From: Acidobacteriota bacterium
Lineage (GTDB): Bacteria > Acidobacteriota > Blastocatellia > Pyrinomonadales > Pyrinomonadaceae
Assembly (NCBI GenBank): GCA_025463135.1
Contig: JAOAPY010000048.1
Coordinates: 62,001-126,000, forward strand
DNA length: 64,000 nucleotides
Direction: 5' to 3'
In this document: in pieces, positions 16,706 through 26,444 of the stretch
Position numbering within the stretch: position 1 is the stretch's first letter
How the letters are laid out: each line of letters begins with the position of its first letter
Position numbers and translations under genes: made by a program
Notes under the pieces: model-generated
Told to the model about the DNA's origin: nothing
The model's input: only the letters and a program-made list of their open reading frames with translations
Database searches by the model: none

Positions 16706-18928
16706 ATGAAACTCTACAGCTACCGGAAACTAATCGTCGTCTTGATTGCACTCAGCCTCTGTGCCGCTTCGCCGGCACAAACCGCCGGCAAAAAACGTCA
16801 ACAGTCGCCCCGGGTTCGTTATCCGAACGTGAAGCTGGGACGTGGTCTCAAGACGCGCGGCGGCGGCACCGAAAAGCTCTCGGCGGAGTTACGGATCCTG
16901 AACGATCAGTTCGCCACAACCAGAGGCAGTGCGGAACCGGATCCGTTGGCCTTCTCTAACCAGGAACTACAAAGTGTTTTTGCCATCGCACCCAATGATC
17001 CCAATCCCCTGGTCGCCGTCGCCATTAAGTCTGCGCCTGCACTGACCGCAAAGGAACTGCGCGGGAACGGCGCAAAAATATACCTGCACCAGGGCGATAC
17101 ATTCTATGCAGACATTCCAGTGTCGTCGCTGGATACTCTCGCCCGAACGAAGTCGATTCTTACGATCGGCGCCGTTAAAGCGGCGAGCGTGCCGCCATCT
17201 CCCAGCGAGAGCGCGCCACCTGCCAGGCGGCCGGTTACCTTAAGACAAAGAGGAATTATGTCCATCGTCACTCCTCCGCCTGCGAAAGAAAGCGCTAACG
17301 CGGCGAAGTCAGAGCTGACGGGCAAAGGAGTGATCGTTGGTGTAGTCGATACAGGCATCGATTGGCGGCACCCGGACTTTATTCGGCCCGATGGATCTTC
17401 GCGGATCCTTTACCTCTGGGACATGTACGACAATTCCTATCAGACCTCCGGCGGCAAAATCGGCAACCCGGGTCCAACACTCGAAGCGGGTGGTGACGTA
17501 CTACCGGGCACGGTTTATACCAATGCGCAGATCGATGCCGCTTTGGGAGGAACGGGCACCGTCAACTCCATGGACTACTTCGGACACGGAACGGCGGTGG
17601 CCGGTACAGCTGCCGGCAATGGACGCGCGACAGCAAATGGTCTGCCGGCCGGCACCTATACGGGTGTCGCTCCGGAAGCCGACCTGATTATTGTCAAGGC
17701 TTCGAACTGTGGAGGCTTTGCCTCGATAGCTCACCTGGGCACTTTCTGGATTGCACAGGCCGCGAAAAATCTGGGACGTCCGGTGGTTATCAATCATAGC
17801 TACGGAGGTCACTATTCCGCGCACGATGGTCAGGAAGAACAAGAGCAATTTTTTAATAGCATAGTGGGCCCGGGAAAACCGGGCGTGGCGGCGACCGTAT
17901 CGGCGGGCAATGAGGGTCGATATAGCCTGCATGCCGGCGGCCGTTTTGGGCCGCGCCGCGCAGGCCAGGCGGATGTCGGCGGGACCTCGATCAAATTGTC
18001 AGTGACGGCTAATCAGGCGATCCCGGAGGTCAAGTTGATCGGGACCTTCAGCACCGACGATGAATGGGGATTGGGTATTGTGGGCTCGGGAAAATTCATG
18101 GCGGATGAGAACGGCAAATCGCAGGTCGTTTACGTGTACAAAATTGATGGCGTCGTCAAGGTCGGGTTTGAGGAGGGGGCCACCGAACCGAAAGACCTCC
18201 CGGCCTTTGCACAGGCTGTGCTCAACGCATCTGTTATTTCAACCAGGGCGGGCGGGCACGACCAGGTCGTCGTTCCACTACCCCCGGATAATTATTGGGT
18301 TTGGGGCCTGGGAATAACTGAGAAGGTCCGGAACGGCAGGTTTGATCTCTACCTGCCTTATTTTAACTATTCCAACTTTACGTACGGTGCGGACAAGGAC
18401 TTGATGGTGGGATCGCCCGGCAATGCCTCAAACGTAATCACCGTCGCTGCCTATGATTTCCAGGACCAGTGGACCAATCAGAATGGCTCGCAAACCGCAT
18501 ACAACCTGGCCCTGTCCAGCATCTCCGACTATTCGAGTCCTGGTGGTCGCCGTCCCGATGGAGTCTTTAAGCCGGACATCGCCGCGCCTGCAACCTACAC
18601 TATCTCTTCCCTGTCGAAAGGCGCAGTGGCTACTCCTCTTATTTGCAGCGATGGCAATCTGGCGAGCGGTCTGGGCGAAAAGTCAGTTACGCGCGACAGC
18701 TATCACATAGCCTGGTCGGGGACCAGCGCGGCCTCGCCATTCGCGGCCGGCGTCATCGCCTTGATGCTGCAAAAAAATCCGACTCTCGACTCCAAGCAGA
18801 TTAGGGACATCCTGGTGCAGACCGCAATCAAAGGCGACAAGTACGTCGGCGCGGTTCCCAATCCCGCCTGGGGCTACGGCAAGATCAATCCCGCCGCGGC
18901 GATTGCCAAGACGCCGCTGCCGAAGTAA
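16706..18928 (+). CDS. secreted subtilisin-like serine protease (S8)
   Basis: The 740-residue protein has a signal peptide (about residues 1-25) and a long propeptide-like region (26-200). The S8 catalytic domain follows, with Asp215 in VVDTGIDWRHPD, His294 in FGHGTAVAG and Ser674 in SGTSAASP, so the triad is complete. The ~380 residues between His and Ser include a large insertion, as in S8 enzymes with an inserted beta domain. It ends soon after the Ser helix without a sorting tail. The ribosome-binding site is weak. It sits at the divergence point between the two arms of the caspase island and is the only non-clan-CD protease in it. Cleavage of its neighbours' zymogens is a reasonable inference, not shown. 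Confidence 0.92.
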   Translation: MKLYSYRKLIVVLIALSLCAASPAQTAGKKRQQSPRVRYPNVKLGRGLKTRGGGTEKLSAELRILNDQFATTRGSAEPDPLAFSNQELQSVFAIAPNDPNPLVAVAIKSAPALTAKELRGNGAKIYLHQGDTFYADIPVSSLDTLARTKSILTIGAVKAASVPPSPSESAPPARRPVTLRQRGIMSIVTPPPAKESANAAKSELTGKGVIVGVVDTGIDWRHPDFIRPDGSSRILYLWDMYDNSYQTSGGKIGNPGPTLEAGGDVLPGTVYTNAQIDAALGGTGTVNSMDYFGHGTAVAGTAAGNGRATANGLPAGTYTGVAPEADLIIVKASNCGGFASIAHLGTFWIAQAAKNLGRPVVINHSYGGHYSAHDGQEEQEQFFNSIVGPGKPGVAATVSAGNEGRYSLHAGGRFGPRRAGQADVGGTSIKLSVTANQAIPEVKLIGTFSTDDEWGLGIVGSGKFMADENGKSQVVYVYKIDGVVKVGFEEGATEPKDLPAFAQAVLNASVISTRAGGHDQVVVPLPPDNYWVWGLGITEKVRNGRFDLYLPYFNYSNFTYGADKDLMVGSPGNASNVITVAAYDFQDQWTNQNGSQTAYNLALSSISDYSSPGGRRPDGVFKPDIAAPATYTISSLSKGAVATPLICSDGNLASGLGEKSVTRDSYHIAWSGTSAASPFAAGVIALMLQKNPTLDSKQIRDILVQTAIKGDKYVGAVPNPAWGYGKINPAAAIAKTPLPK

Positions 18929-19078
18929 AGATAGCAGCGGGTTAATTCAAAAGTATAGAACCCCGCCCGTATACAATTGCTCGGCATCGCGATGTTGATA
19001 ACAGGTGCGACCGAACTCTGGTCGCAGTTTATCGAGCTTCTCTAACAGTGCAGCCTTCCGACCACTAAGAGTCCCAGG

Positions 19079-20032
19079 ATGGCCAGCCGGTTCAGATCAT
19101 GGGGAACGTCCACGCTGGTGCTTGTCATCCTGGTCGTCCTCTGTCTCGGCGTAACCACACCGGGTCGAGCCACTCACGGTCCGCGAAATCATCCCAGCAA
19201 ATATTATCAAGACCCGGATCCCAAAAGAGGGGCTCGGGTCGTGGGCGCAACCAACCCGCAGAAAGCCGGGGCGCCGTTCACTCGCAATGGCAAGGATTAC
19301 GCCCTCCTCGTCGCCACGGATGACTACGATAATTGGTCTCATCTGAATAATCCCCGCGATGATGCGCGCGCCGTCGCTTATGAATTGAAAAATTATTATG
19401 GCTTTGAAACTGAGGTCATTGAGAACCCAACGAAGGAAGCGATACTTACAACCCTGTTGCGGTACAAACGTGAAAGAAAATATTCAAATGAAGATCAGCT
19501 GTTCATTTTCTTTGCGGGTCATGGGACCTTCATTGATGAGTTCAAGGAAGGCTATATCATCGCCAAAGATTCAAAAGCGAACGATGAACTGGGAGAAACC
19601 TATATCGCCCACTCGCAGTTACGCCGTCTAATTGACTTCATACCATGCCGTCACATTTTTGTTGTCCTCGACGTCTGTTTTAGCGGCACGATTGACGAAT
19701 TCATCGCGCGGAGAAGAGGTCCCGATGAGTACGGGGATACTTCAAACTACGAGTTCATCGAGCGCAAACTGCAATTCCAAACACGACAGTTTCTTACTTC
19801 GGGGGGCAAAGAGTATGTCCCCGATGGCCGACCCGGCCAACACTCACCATTCGTAAGAAAGATCCTCGAAGCCCTGCGCAGCTACGGCGGCCAGTACGGC
19901 GTGTTGACGATAGGTGGAGTTACTTCTTACGTGGAACGAGTAACACCTGAGCCGCGGCGAGGTGAGTGGGGCACTAACGAGCCCGGCAGTGATTTTGTTT
20001 TCGTTGCCCGGTCGAAGGACAAGTCACCGTAA
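19079..20032 (+). CDS. secreted minimal caspase-like protease (C14, subfamily IV)
   Basis: The 317-residue protein has a signal peptide or anchor (residues 8-30), a short linker rich in Pro, Asp and Lys, and one C14 domain starting about residue 72 (KDYALLVATDDYD). The dyad is intact: His148 in FAGHGTF and Cys200 in LDVCFSGT. It has no WD40, TPR or DUF4384 part, so it is the simplest clan CD protein here. It is strongly similar to the second caspase domain of 10113-12965 and to the remnant 13105-13373 (shared GRPGQHSPF and VERVTPEPR words). It lies 150 bp after the subtilase gene and 89 bp before a WD40-C14 gene, all on the plus strand. Confidence 0.9.
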   Translation: MASRFRSWGTSTLVLVILVVLCLGVTTPGRATHGPRNHPSKYYQDPDPKRGARVVGATNPQKAGAPFTRNGKDYALLVATDDYDNWSHLNNPRDDARAVAYELKNYYGFETEVIENPTKEAILTTLLRYKRERKYSNEDQLFIFFAGHGTFIDEFKEGYIIAKDSKANDELGETYIAHSQLRRLIDFIPCRHIFVVLDVCFSGTIDEFIARRRGPDEYGDTSNYEFIERKLQFQTRQFLTSGGKEYVPDGRPGQHSPFVRKILEALRSYGGQYGVLTIGGVTSYVERVTPEPRRGEWGTNEPGSDFVFVARSKDKSP

Positions 20033-20121
20033 TGACAAAACTGAAACCAGGCAAGACCCTTTGGTATCGCACGTTTTCAACGTACCGGATTGCTTTGGGC
20101 TCTGTACTTTAAGGAATCGAG

Positions 20122-23100
20122 ATGCTTCAACGCCGCCTTGCATGGTTCCTGTTTGTGATCGTCTTCGGATGGCCGAGCGCTCAGGCTCAGCGACCGCAAT
20201 TGGTCATTCAGACGGGCCATACGGATGAAGTGCGAGCAGTGGCCTTTAGCCCGAACAGCAGATTGTTGGCGAGTGGCAGCGCCGATAACACTATCAAACT
20301 CTGGGATACGACCGCCGCCATCGAGGTGGGCACGCTCCGCGGTCATCAGGGAGAAGTGTATTCAGTGGCCTTCAGCCCGGATGGCAAGTCCCTCGCCTCC
20401 GCTGGAGCAGATCGCACGATCAGAGTATGGGACCTCATTTCAGGCAACGAGTTGCGCCGCTTAACGGGTCACTCCGGGGCAATTGTTTCGATCGCCTTTA
20501 GTCCGGACGGGAAGAGGCTTGCGAGTGCCGGCCTGGATCGAACCATCGGTATCTGGGACGTTGTCACCGGGCAGCAAATCATGACGTTGAGCGGACACAC
20601 CAGCGAGGTGATCTCCATTGCGTTTAGTCCCGATGGGCGAACCCTTGCGAGTGGCAGCAATGATCACCTGGTCAAATTATGGGATGTCTCAACGGGCAAA
20701 GAGGTAGGAACGCTTAGAGGACATTCCGCTGAGGTCTATTCAGTCGCCTTTAGTCCCGATGGAAAAACACTGGCAAGTGGGAGCGCTGACCGGACGATCG
20801 CCCTGTGGGATATGCGCAACTTTACGCGCCTGGCCATATTGCAGGGTCACACGGGGCTCGTAAAGTCGATTGCCTTCAGTCCTGACGGTAAGACGCTGAT
20901 GAGTGGCGCTACCGATTCAACCATCCGGTCGTGGGATCTAAAAAACTACAAAGTAGCTTTGAAGCTGGCCGGCGCCTCGGACATCGCGGCCATCGCCATT
21001 AGCCCTGATGGCACAACTGTGGCCAGCGCGAATAGAGATCAAACGATAGTCTTGCGTGAGCTTTCCGGTGGCAACGTACGGATCCTCCGAGGGCATTCAG
21101 TGGTAGTAAACTCGATTGCCTTCAGCGGCAACGGGAGGCTGTTGGCAATTGGTAATCGCGATGCAACAATCAAGATTCTGAACCTCGCCGCCGGCGCGGA
21201 GCTTCGTACGCTGGAAGAAAAGTTTGGCACTGTTCTCTCAATCGCGTTCAGTCCCGATGGCAACATCCTTGCCACTGGCAGTAGCGATCAGACCATTAAG
21301 CTGTGGGATGTCAACGCCGGTGAGCCAAGAATGACACTGGTTGGGCACTCAGCTCTTGTGAGGTCGATTGCCTTTAGTCCTGACGGCAAAGTACTGGCTA
21401 GCGGTAGCGCGGATCGTACGGTGAAACTTTGGGACGTCAGTTCCGGTCAGGAGTTGCGCAACATTAGTGGACACTTAGCCGCAGTCAACTCCGTAGCCTT
21501 CAGTCCTGACGGCAAAGTCCTGGCGTCCGGGAGTTCGGACCATACGATCAAGATTTGGAGCCTTGCGACGGGTGCAGAATTGATCACCCTTAAGGGACAT
21601 TCACACGCAGTTACGTCAGTAGCATTTAGTATCGATGGAAAACTCTTAGCGACAGGATCCGATGATGCGACAATAAAGCTCTGGGATTTTGGAAGTGGTC
21701 AACTTTTGTCCTCACTCGCAGGGCACGCCGATAGTGTCTCTGCCCTGGCGTTCAGTCCCGATGGTCGACTACTGGCAAGTGGCAGTCACGATCACACCGT
21801 CAAACTTTGGGATGTACCTACACGCCAGGAATCAGCGACGCTCACGAGATACGGTGCCATCAATTCAGTGGCGTTTAGCCGGGACGGTCATATTCTGGCC
21901 AGCGGCGGTGCCGACGCGGTCACCAGGCTTTGGGACGTGGCGCGCCGCGAGGAAATCGCCACTGTTTTGCCGAGTGGCCCGGGAAACTGGCTGATCGCTA
22001 CCCCGGACGGTCTTTTCGATGGCTCGCCCGCCGCGTGGAGCCAGATTCATTGGAGCTTCGGACTAAACGTCCTCGACGTCGCTCCGGTTGAAACATTCTT
22101 TAATGAGTTCTTTTATCCCGGCCTGCTTGCGGATATTTTTGCCGGCAAGCAGCCCCGGGCTGTGAAGGAGATCTCACAGAAAGATCGCCGCGCCCCTCGC
22201 TTGCAATTGACCGCCGAGCCGCCCACCGATCCTAACTCGCGTTTCGTTCTAATAAATATACATGTCAGCGAAGCTCCGCCCGATACGACGCATAGCAAGG
22301 GAAGCGGCGCGCGGGATTTGCGCCTGTTTCGCAACGGCTCGCGCATAAAATTTTGGGCCGGTGACTTACTAAAAGGACAGGCAACAGTCTCGCTAAAGGC
22401 TTTGGTGCCGATAGGTCCGGGTGAAAATCGATTTTCTGCTTATGCTTTCAATCCTGACAACATTAAGAGCAGCGATGTTTCGTTGACAATTATGGCGCCG
22501 GAGAACATCAGGCGCGCAGGCACTCTATCTGTGCTGGCAATCGGCATCTCAAAATACGAAAACCCTCAATACAATCTATCTTATGCCGCCGGCGATGCCG
22601 AGGCTCTTGCGAGGGAACTGGAGCGCCAGCAGCAAAAGCTGCGACTCTACAGTTCCGTAAAGGTAGTACCTTTATTAAATGCCGAGGCCACCAAAGCAAA
22701 CATCCTGCTCGCACTGAACAGATTCGCCGGCGAAGAATCAGCGTTACCAGCCGGCGTTCCGTCATCGCTGAGGCAGATCAAACCCGTGTTGCTCGAGGAC
22801 GCTGTGATTGTCATTTTTGTGGGTCATGGCACCGCCCAGAAGGACCACTTTTACTTCCTTCCGCACGACCTCGGATTCAGTGGGCCACGCTTGAGATTAA
22901 GCCAGGACGGCTTGGAATCAATTCTGGCCCACAGCATTTCAGAAACGGAACTGGAGTCTGCATTTGAAAAAGTCAATGCGGGTCATCTCTTATTCGTCCT
23001 GGATGCACCCTCCGGAGGACAAGCGCTTGAATCTGATGAGACCCGAATAGGACCAATGAATTCGAAGGGTCTGGCCCAACTGGCATATGAAAAAGGGATG

Positions 23101-23442
23101 TACATTCTGGCCGCTTCACAGCGGACCCAGGGCACAACCGAGTCAGCGCAGCTGGGTCACGGTTTATTGACCTTTGCACTGTTGGAAGGACTGGCAACGG
23201 ACAAAGCAGATTTGGATCGAGACAGGCAAGTGACCGCCTTTGAGTGGTTGAATTATGCAGTGCAGCGTGTTCCCGAATTGCAACTGGAGCCCTTAAGAGA
23301 ATCGCGGCATCATGCCGCCGCGTCTCATTTTTCTGTCAATACATCACCAGAGATAGATTTGGAGAGAAGTCACATACAGCGGCCGCGAATCTTCTATCGA
23401 CGAGAGTTGGAACCTCAACCGCTGATCGTGGCTCGGTATTAG
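20122..23442 (+). CDS. secreted WD40 pseudo-caspase (C14, subfamily II, catalytic Cys lost)
   Basis: The 1,106-residue protein starts at an ATG preceded by AAGGA and has a signal peptide (residues 1-23). Fourteen regular WD40 blades can be counted (about 30-620), enough for two seven-bladed propellers. The linker motif WLIATPDGLFD and a beta spacer lead to a C14 domain from about residue 798. The His is kept (about 902, FVGHGTA), but the catalytic Cys position reads LDAPSGGQAL, so Cys has become Pro (about 963). The paralogue 30746-34639 has IDACQSGQAL at this place. Everything around it, including the GPMNSKGLAQLAY block and the RPRIFYRRELE tail, is well kept, so this is not a decaying gene. 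It is probably a pseudo-protease scaffold or decoy. Confidence 0.9.
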   Translation: MLQRRLAWFLFVIVFGWPSAQAQRPQLVIQTGHTDEVRAVAFSPNSRLLASGSADNTIKLWDTTAAIEVGTLRGHQGEVYSVAFSPDGKSLASAGADRTIRVWDLISGNELRRLTGHSGAIVSIAFSPDGKRLASAGLDRTIGIWDVVTGQQIMTLSGHTSEVISIAFSPDGRTLASGSNDHLVKLWDVSTGKEVGTLRGHSAEVYSVAFSPDGKTLASGSADRTIALWDMRNFTRLAILQGHTGLVKSIAFSPDGKTLMSGATDSTIRSWDLKNYKVALKLAGASDIAAIAISPDGTTVASANRDQTIVLRELSGGNVRILRGHSVVVNSIAFSGNGRLLAIGNRDATIKILNLAAGAELRTLEEKFGTVLSIAFSPDGNILATGSSDQTIKLWDVNAGEPRMTLVGHSALVRSIAFSPDGKVLASGSADRTVKLWDVSSGQELRNISGHLAAVNSVAFSPDGKVLASGSSDHTIKIWSLATGAELITLKGHSHAVTSVAFSIDGKLLATGSDDATIKLWDFGSGQLLSSLAGHADSVSALAFSPDGRLLASGSHDHTVKLWDVPTRQESATLTRYGAINSVAFSRDGHILASGGADAVTRLWDVARREEIATVLPSGPGNWLIATPDGLFDGSPAAWSQIHWSFGLNVLDVAPVETFFNEFFYPGLLADIFAGKQPRAVKEISQKDRRAPRLQLTAEPPTDPNSRFVLINIHVSEAPPDTTHSKGSGARDLRLFRNGSRIKFWAGDLLKGQATVSLKALVPIGPGENRFSAYAFNPDNIKSSDVSLTIMAPENIRRAGTLSVLAIGISKYENPQYNLSYAAGDAEALARELERQQQKLRLYSSVKVVPLLNAEATKANILLALNRFAGEESALPAGVPSSLRQIKPVLLEDAVIVIFVGHGTAQKDHFYFLPHDLGFSGPRLRLSQDGLESILAHSISETELESAFEKVNAGHLLFVLDAPSGGQALESDETRIGPMNSKGLAQLAYEKGMYILAASQRTQGTTESAQLGHGLLTFALLEGLATDKADLDRDRQVTAFEWLNYAVQRVPELQLEPLRESRHHAAASHFSVNTSPEIDLERSHIQRPRIFYRRELEPQPLIVARY

Positions 23443-23493
23443 TTAGTGTTGTATTTCTCGCGCTTCAAAAAACCCAGATTCCGAACCCGAACC

Positions 23494-24459
23494 TTAAGGA
23501 ACCTGTGTTCCCGCGGGTAGACGATCCGTCAACTCGCGCGCGCGAGGATAATTACCAACCACGCGTTGGGCGACGATGGTCCTTATTAAGAGTTCCCGAC
23601 TTTCGGGCGCCTGGGCCAATGCGGCTTCGTACTCCGCCGCGGCCTGGGGGAACATTCCATAACGCGTGAAGACTTCGGCGCGGCCCAAACGTCGCGTCAG
23701 GCTGCCTGCTTCCCTTTGCCAGCGAGCAAGTTCACGTCTTAAAAGTTTCTCGTCTGCGATGGCGAGTACAGAGAAACCCAACTTCGTTTCATTGCCGCAG
23801 CTGTCAGTGAGGATCAAAGTCAACGATCCTCCGTCTGACTTGCTACGACTTTTCCGCAGCGCTTGCCGAGCAGCGTCCGTGACCAGGAAACCAAGGCGTC
23901 CTTTGAGGTGTACTACTCGCCAAATCGGATCAGCATTTGTATCCTGAATCACGAAAGAAGTTTCGCACTCTTTTGTGAACGGTACCCAACTGATGCTGAA
24001 TGTATCCGGGCTGATCGTGCTGCCGTCAGACGGCGAAAACACTATGACCGCGGGAACCTTGCCGCCCCGGTCGCGGCCACCGCGTCGTCCATATTCCTCC
24101 AGGACTTTTTGTAAGGGATCGGTTTGACCGAAGCCGGCGCGCGGAATCGTAAACCAGCTTGATGGTCCATTGATGTCTCGCAGTCTGCCTGCGACACGCA
24201 AACGCAGGAACCCACCTGGCTCGCAACGTACCTGCTCGCCGGGATATAAGCGGCGCGCGACATCCGTATTCGGATCCAGTTTGATTGGCTTCGCGCCGGC
24301 ATCATGTCTTATGAAAGCGCCGCCGCTGACTTTCTCGACCAGGGCGGTACTTCCCGACTGTCCAGCCGCACTTCCCAGTCCAGCCAGTACCAACAGGATC
24401 ATGCCGGGCACGATGCAGATTTTTTCAAGGTTCAGCAGAGACCAAAAACTTTTCGTCAC
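23494..24459 (-). CDS. secreted FecR-like protein with C-terminal helical region
   Basis: The protein has about 321 residues. I choose the GTG at 24459 because AAGGAG lies five bases upstream; the GTG two codons earlier would overlap that site. A hydrophobic export signal covers about residues 17-35. Residues about 40-100 look like a FecR-type beta domain (LYPGEQVRCEPGGFLRLRV, then GRLRDINGPSSWF). A second beta region follows, and the C-terminal 80 residues are helical and TPR-like (YGMFPQAAAEYEAALAQAP). FecR domains elsewhere receive periplasmic signals, but there is no sigma factor here. It lies downstream of the CHASE2 gene on the same strand, convergent with the pseudo-caspase gene. Confidence 0.7.
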   Translation of the reverse strand: MTKSFWSLLNLEKICIVPGMILLVLAGLGSAAGQSGSTALVEKVSGGAFIRHDAGAKPIKLDPNTDVARRLYPGEQVRCEPGGFLRLRVAGRLRDINGPSSWFTIPRAGFGQTDPLQKVLEEYGRRGGRDRGGKVPAVIVFSPSDGSTISPDTFSISWVPFTKECETSFVIQDTNADPIWRVVHLKGRLGFLVTDAARQALRKSRSKSDGGSLTLILTDSCGNETKLGFSVLAIADEKLLRRELARWQREAGSLTRRLGRAEVFTRYGMFPQAAAEYEAALAQAPESRELLIRTIVAQRVVGNYPRARELTDRLPAGTQVP

Positions 24460-24491
24460 TGTCACTCCTTATGACGTGTGGGATGACGCGT

Positions 24492-24508
24492 GGGTAGTGC
24501 TCCGTTAG
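24492..24508. repeat. fragment of the MITE-like element end
   Basis: GGGTAGTGCTCCGTTAG matches the terminal sequence of the palindromic element at 16071-16319. No second arm is seen nearby, so it is a solitary end or a decayed copy. It lies in the 245-bp gap between the FecR-like and CHASE2 genes. Confidence 0.5.
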
Positions 24509-24704
24509 TTCGTTCCCGAGAGGTCGCATTGTCGCCAAAGTCTCAAGAAAAGATCGCCATACAACAGTCGCAAACGTTTCGCTCCGTAGGAGCCGGATGT
24601 TTATCGGGTCCATCGTCTATAAACATTTCGTCCCCACGGGACTGAGAACGTTTTACAGCAAGCGTTTTGTTGCCACGGACAAAGTGCAGCACACCGACAG
24701 ATCA

Positions 24705-26189
24705 CTACCGACGCATGAAGCGATGCCTCGACGAAAGTGGCAGATGCTCCTTGATCCACTCCCCCGCCCCTGCGACATGCTGCTCAATCGAGGGATGAAA
24801 GATAAGCATCGCAAAAGCCAGAAAAAAGTCGTCCCACATCACGCGCGTAGTGCGAACAAACAGAACGCCGCATACTATGCCCGCTACAACAACAAGCAAA
24901 GTAAGCACACCCTCCAAACGATGAACATTTATCCGCACGCGTTGCTTGTGCCGCTGACTTAAGCGAATCAAAACAATGGTCAGCAGGATCGCTCCTGAGA
25001 GGACCAGATCGATCACTGTACGTCCCCGCGCAGTCACCTCGTAAAGGGGCTCTTTTATCAACGTATCGGCCGCGGCGGCGTGCAGAAATACTCCCGGATA
25101 TGGTTGGTCGCGCGCGGGAACCACAAAGGTATCCGTGGCTTTACTCAAAGTAGCATCGCCCAACAAGACGATCTTTCCCTGAAAGCGCCCACGCTGGTTC
25201 GGATCACGCAGCACCGCGGCATCGATGGTAGGAAGTGTTTCGATTGATTCCAGCGAGCCAAAGTCAATCAGGAAGTCCTCGAGAGAGAGACCCGGCGCCA
25301 GACGCTTCTCCGAAAACTTTTCAATTATTCCCGACGTGTTGAGACCGCTAATAATAAAGCCGCGAAATCTTGAGAGCCTGGTAGTCGCTTGATTCGAATC
25401 ACTCCCGTAGGCCTCGGCCAGGACGAGACTCATAGACTTGCTCGGTCTTGATTCTGTATTCGGGGCCGCGGGTTTGGTTTCATCTCCCACGCGAACAAGG
25501 CGCAGCATGCGACGGCTATCCTTGGGGACCAGAATGCTGCCGGCCAGGTCCTGGTATTTTTCGTTGCCCAACCACTCGGACGGCGCTTTGGCGATCGTTC
25601 GCTTCACCCCCAGGACGACGGGAATTCCGTTTTGTTCGCGCAGGTTGAGACAGAACTGAAAGAAATCCGGATCGCGCGGATAGACATAGCCATTTTCGTC
25701 GGGCGCAAAATCGATGTCGATCCCAATGGCCCTGGGCTTCTGTTCGGCCAGGGCAGAGATCATTTCCTGCAGAGCGATTCGCGGCGTCGCGATTCCGGTG
25801 AGGCCATCGATGTCATACTCTTCGGGAGCAAGATCAGAAATATCAACAATGGTGACCGGCGTCGAACGAGAAGTCAGCTGCAACTGCAAAAGGTTGTAGC
25901 TCATTAACTCTAGTTGTTTGCCGAAAGTTGTGTGCTCGATGCCGAACTTAATCACGAATACCAGCGCGATGAACAACAGACCTTTAACGAAATCGAGCGC
26001 TGCTTGCCTGCCTCCATAACGCTCTTCTGCCGTCTTACTAGGCGAGGATGCGGCAGCTGATTGAGGTACTGATTCGTGGCCGGCCGGCACCGATTGTTTC
26101 GGCGCAGATTTATCCGTCTCACCGACTGCCTGCTCTGGCGCGGATTTACGCTTTGTGGGTTTCTTCTTTGGCGAACGATGCCGACTCAT
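24705..26189 (-). CDS. CHASE2-domain membrane protein without an output domain
   Basis: The 494-residue protein has an N-terminal Lys/Ser/Pro-rich cytoplasmic tail (about 1-60) and one transmembrane helix (about 64-86). A large extracytoplasmic CHASE2 sensor domain follows (about 90-385, with VTIVDISD, AIGIDIDFAP and a KIVLLGD segment near its end). Three more transmembrane helices (about 395-480) and a short basic C-terminus complete it. CHASE2 usually sits in front of a kinase, cyclase or GGDEF module, and here none follows. AAGGAG lies 11 bases before the ATG. With the FecR-like gene downstream it forms a two-gene minus-strand unit inside the plus-strand caspase row. A link to the adjacent proteases is inference. 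Confidence 0.85.
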   Translation of the reverse strand: MSRHRSPKKKPTKRKSAPEQAVGETDKSAPKQSVPAGHESVPQSAAASSPSKTAEERYGGRQAALDFVKGLLFIALVFVIKFGIEHTTFGKQLELMSYNLLQLQLTSRSTPVTIVDISDLAPEEYDIDGLTGIATPRIALQEMISALAEQKPRAIGIDIDFAPDENGYVYPRDPDFFQFCLNLREQNGIPVVLGVKRTIAKAPSEWLGNEKYQDLAGSILVPKDSRRMLRLVRVGDETKPAAPNTESRPSKSMSLVLAEAYGSDSNQATTRLSRFRGFIISGLNTSGIIEKFSEKRLAPGLSLEDFLIDFGSLESIETLPTIDAAVLRDPNQRGRFQGKIVLLGDATLSKATDTFVVPARDQPYPGVFLHAAAADTLIKEPLYEVTARGRTVIDLVLSGAILLTIVLIRLSQRHKQRVRINVHRLEGVLTLLVVVAGIVCGVLFVRTTRVMWDDFFLAFAMLIFHPSIEQHVAGAGEWIKEHLPLSSRHRFMRR

Positions 26190-26356
26190 TTCCAGGTCGA
26201 CTCCTTAATCGTGAAGGCCGGCGAATAATACCAGACCAGCGTTTCGCGTCGGAAAGATTTCAGCCGGCAGAGCGGGCGACAGCGCCCTGGTGCAAGCACT
26301 AGAATCCTTGTAGCGCAAGACTTGATGCAAGTGAGTCAAGTTTTGAATCGGACTTT

Positions 26357-26444
26357 CTTTGCGTGCTTTGCGCCTTTGCGGGGAAATTCTTTGTCGCCAT
26401 TGAAGAGCCTCCCGCAAAGACGCAAAGACGCAAAGCACGCAAAG
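26357..26444. repeat. GCAAAGACGC-type inverted repeat
   Basis: The left arm (26357-26382) carries CTTTGCG words. The right arm (26411-26444) is its complement with one extra unit (CGCAAAGACGCAAAGACGCAAAG). A related hairpin lies at 47803-47856. It sits in the 790-bp gap at 26190-26979 between the CHASE2 and WD40-C14 starts; apart from this repeat and the one at 26702-26794 I see nothing there, and its reading frames look spurious. Confidence 0.65.

Noticed and set aside
20122-23442. Regular near-repeats that might suggest a CRISPR or satellite array
   Set aside because: The periodicity of about 125 bp is the codon pattern of WD40 blades in an open reading frame; there are no identical direct repeats with spacers.
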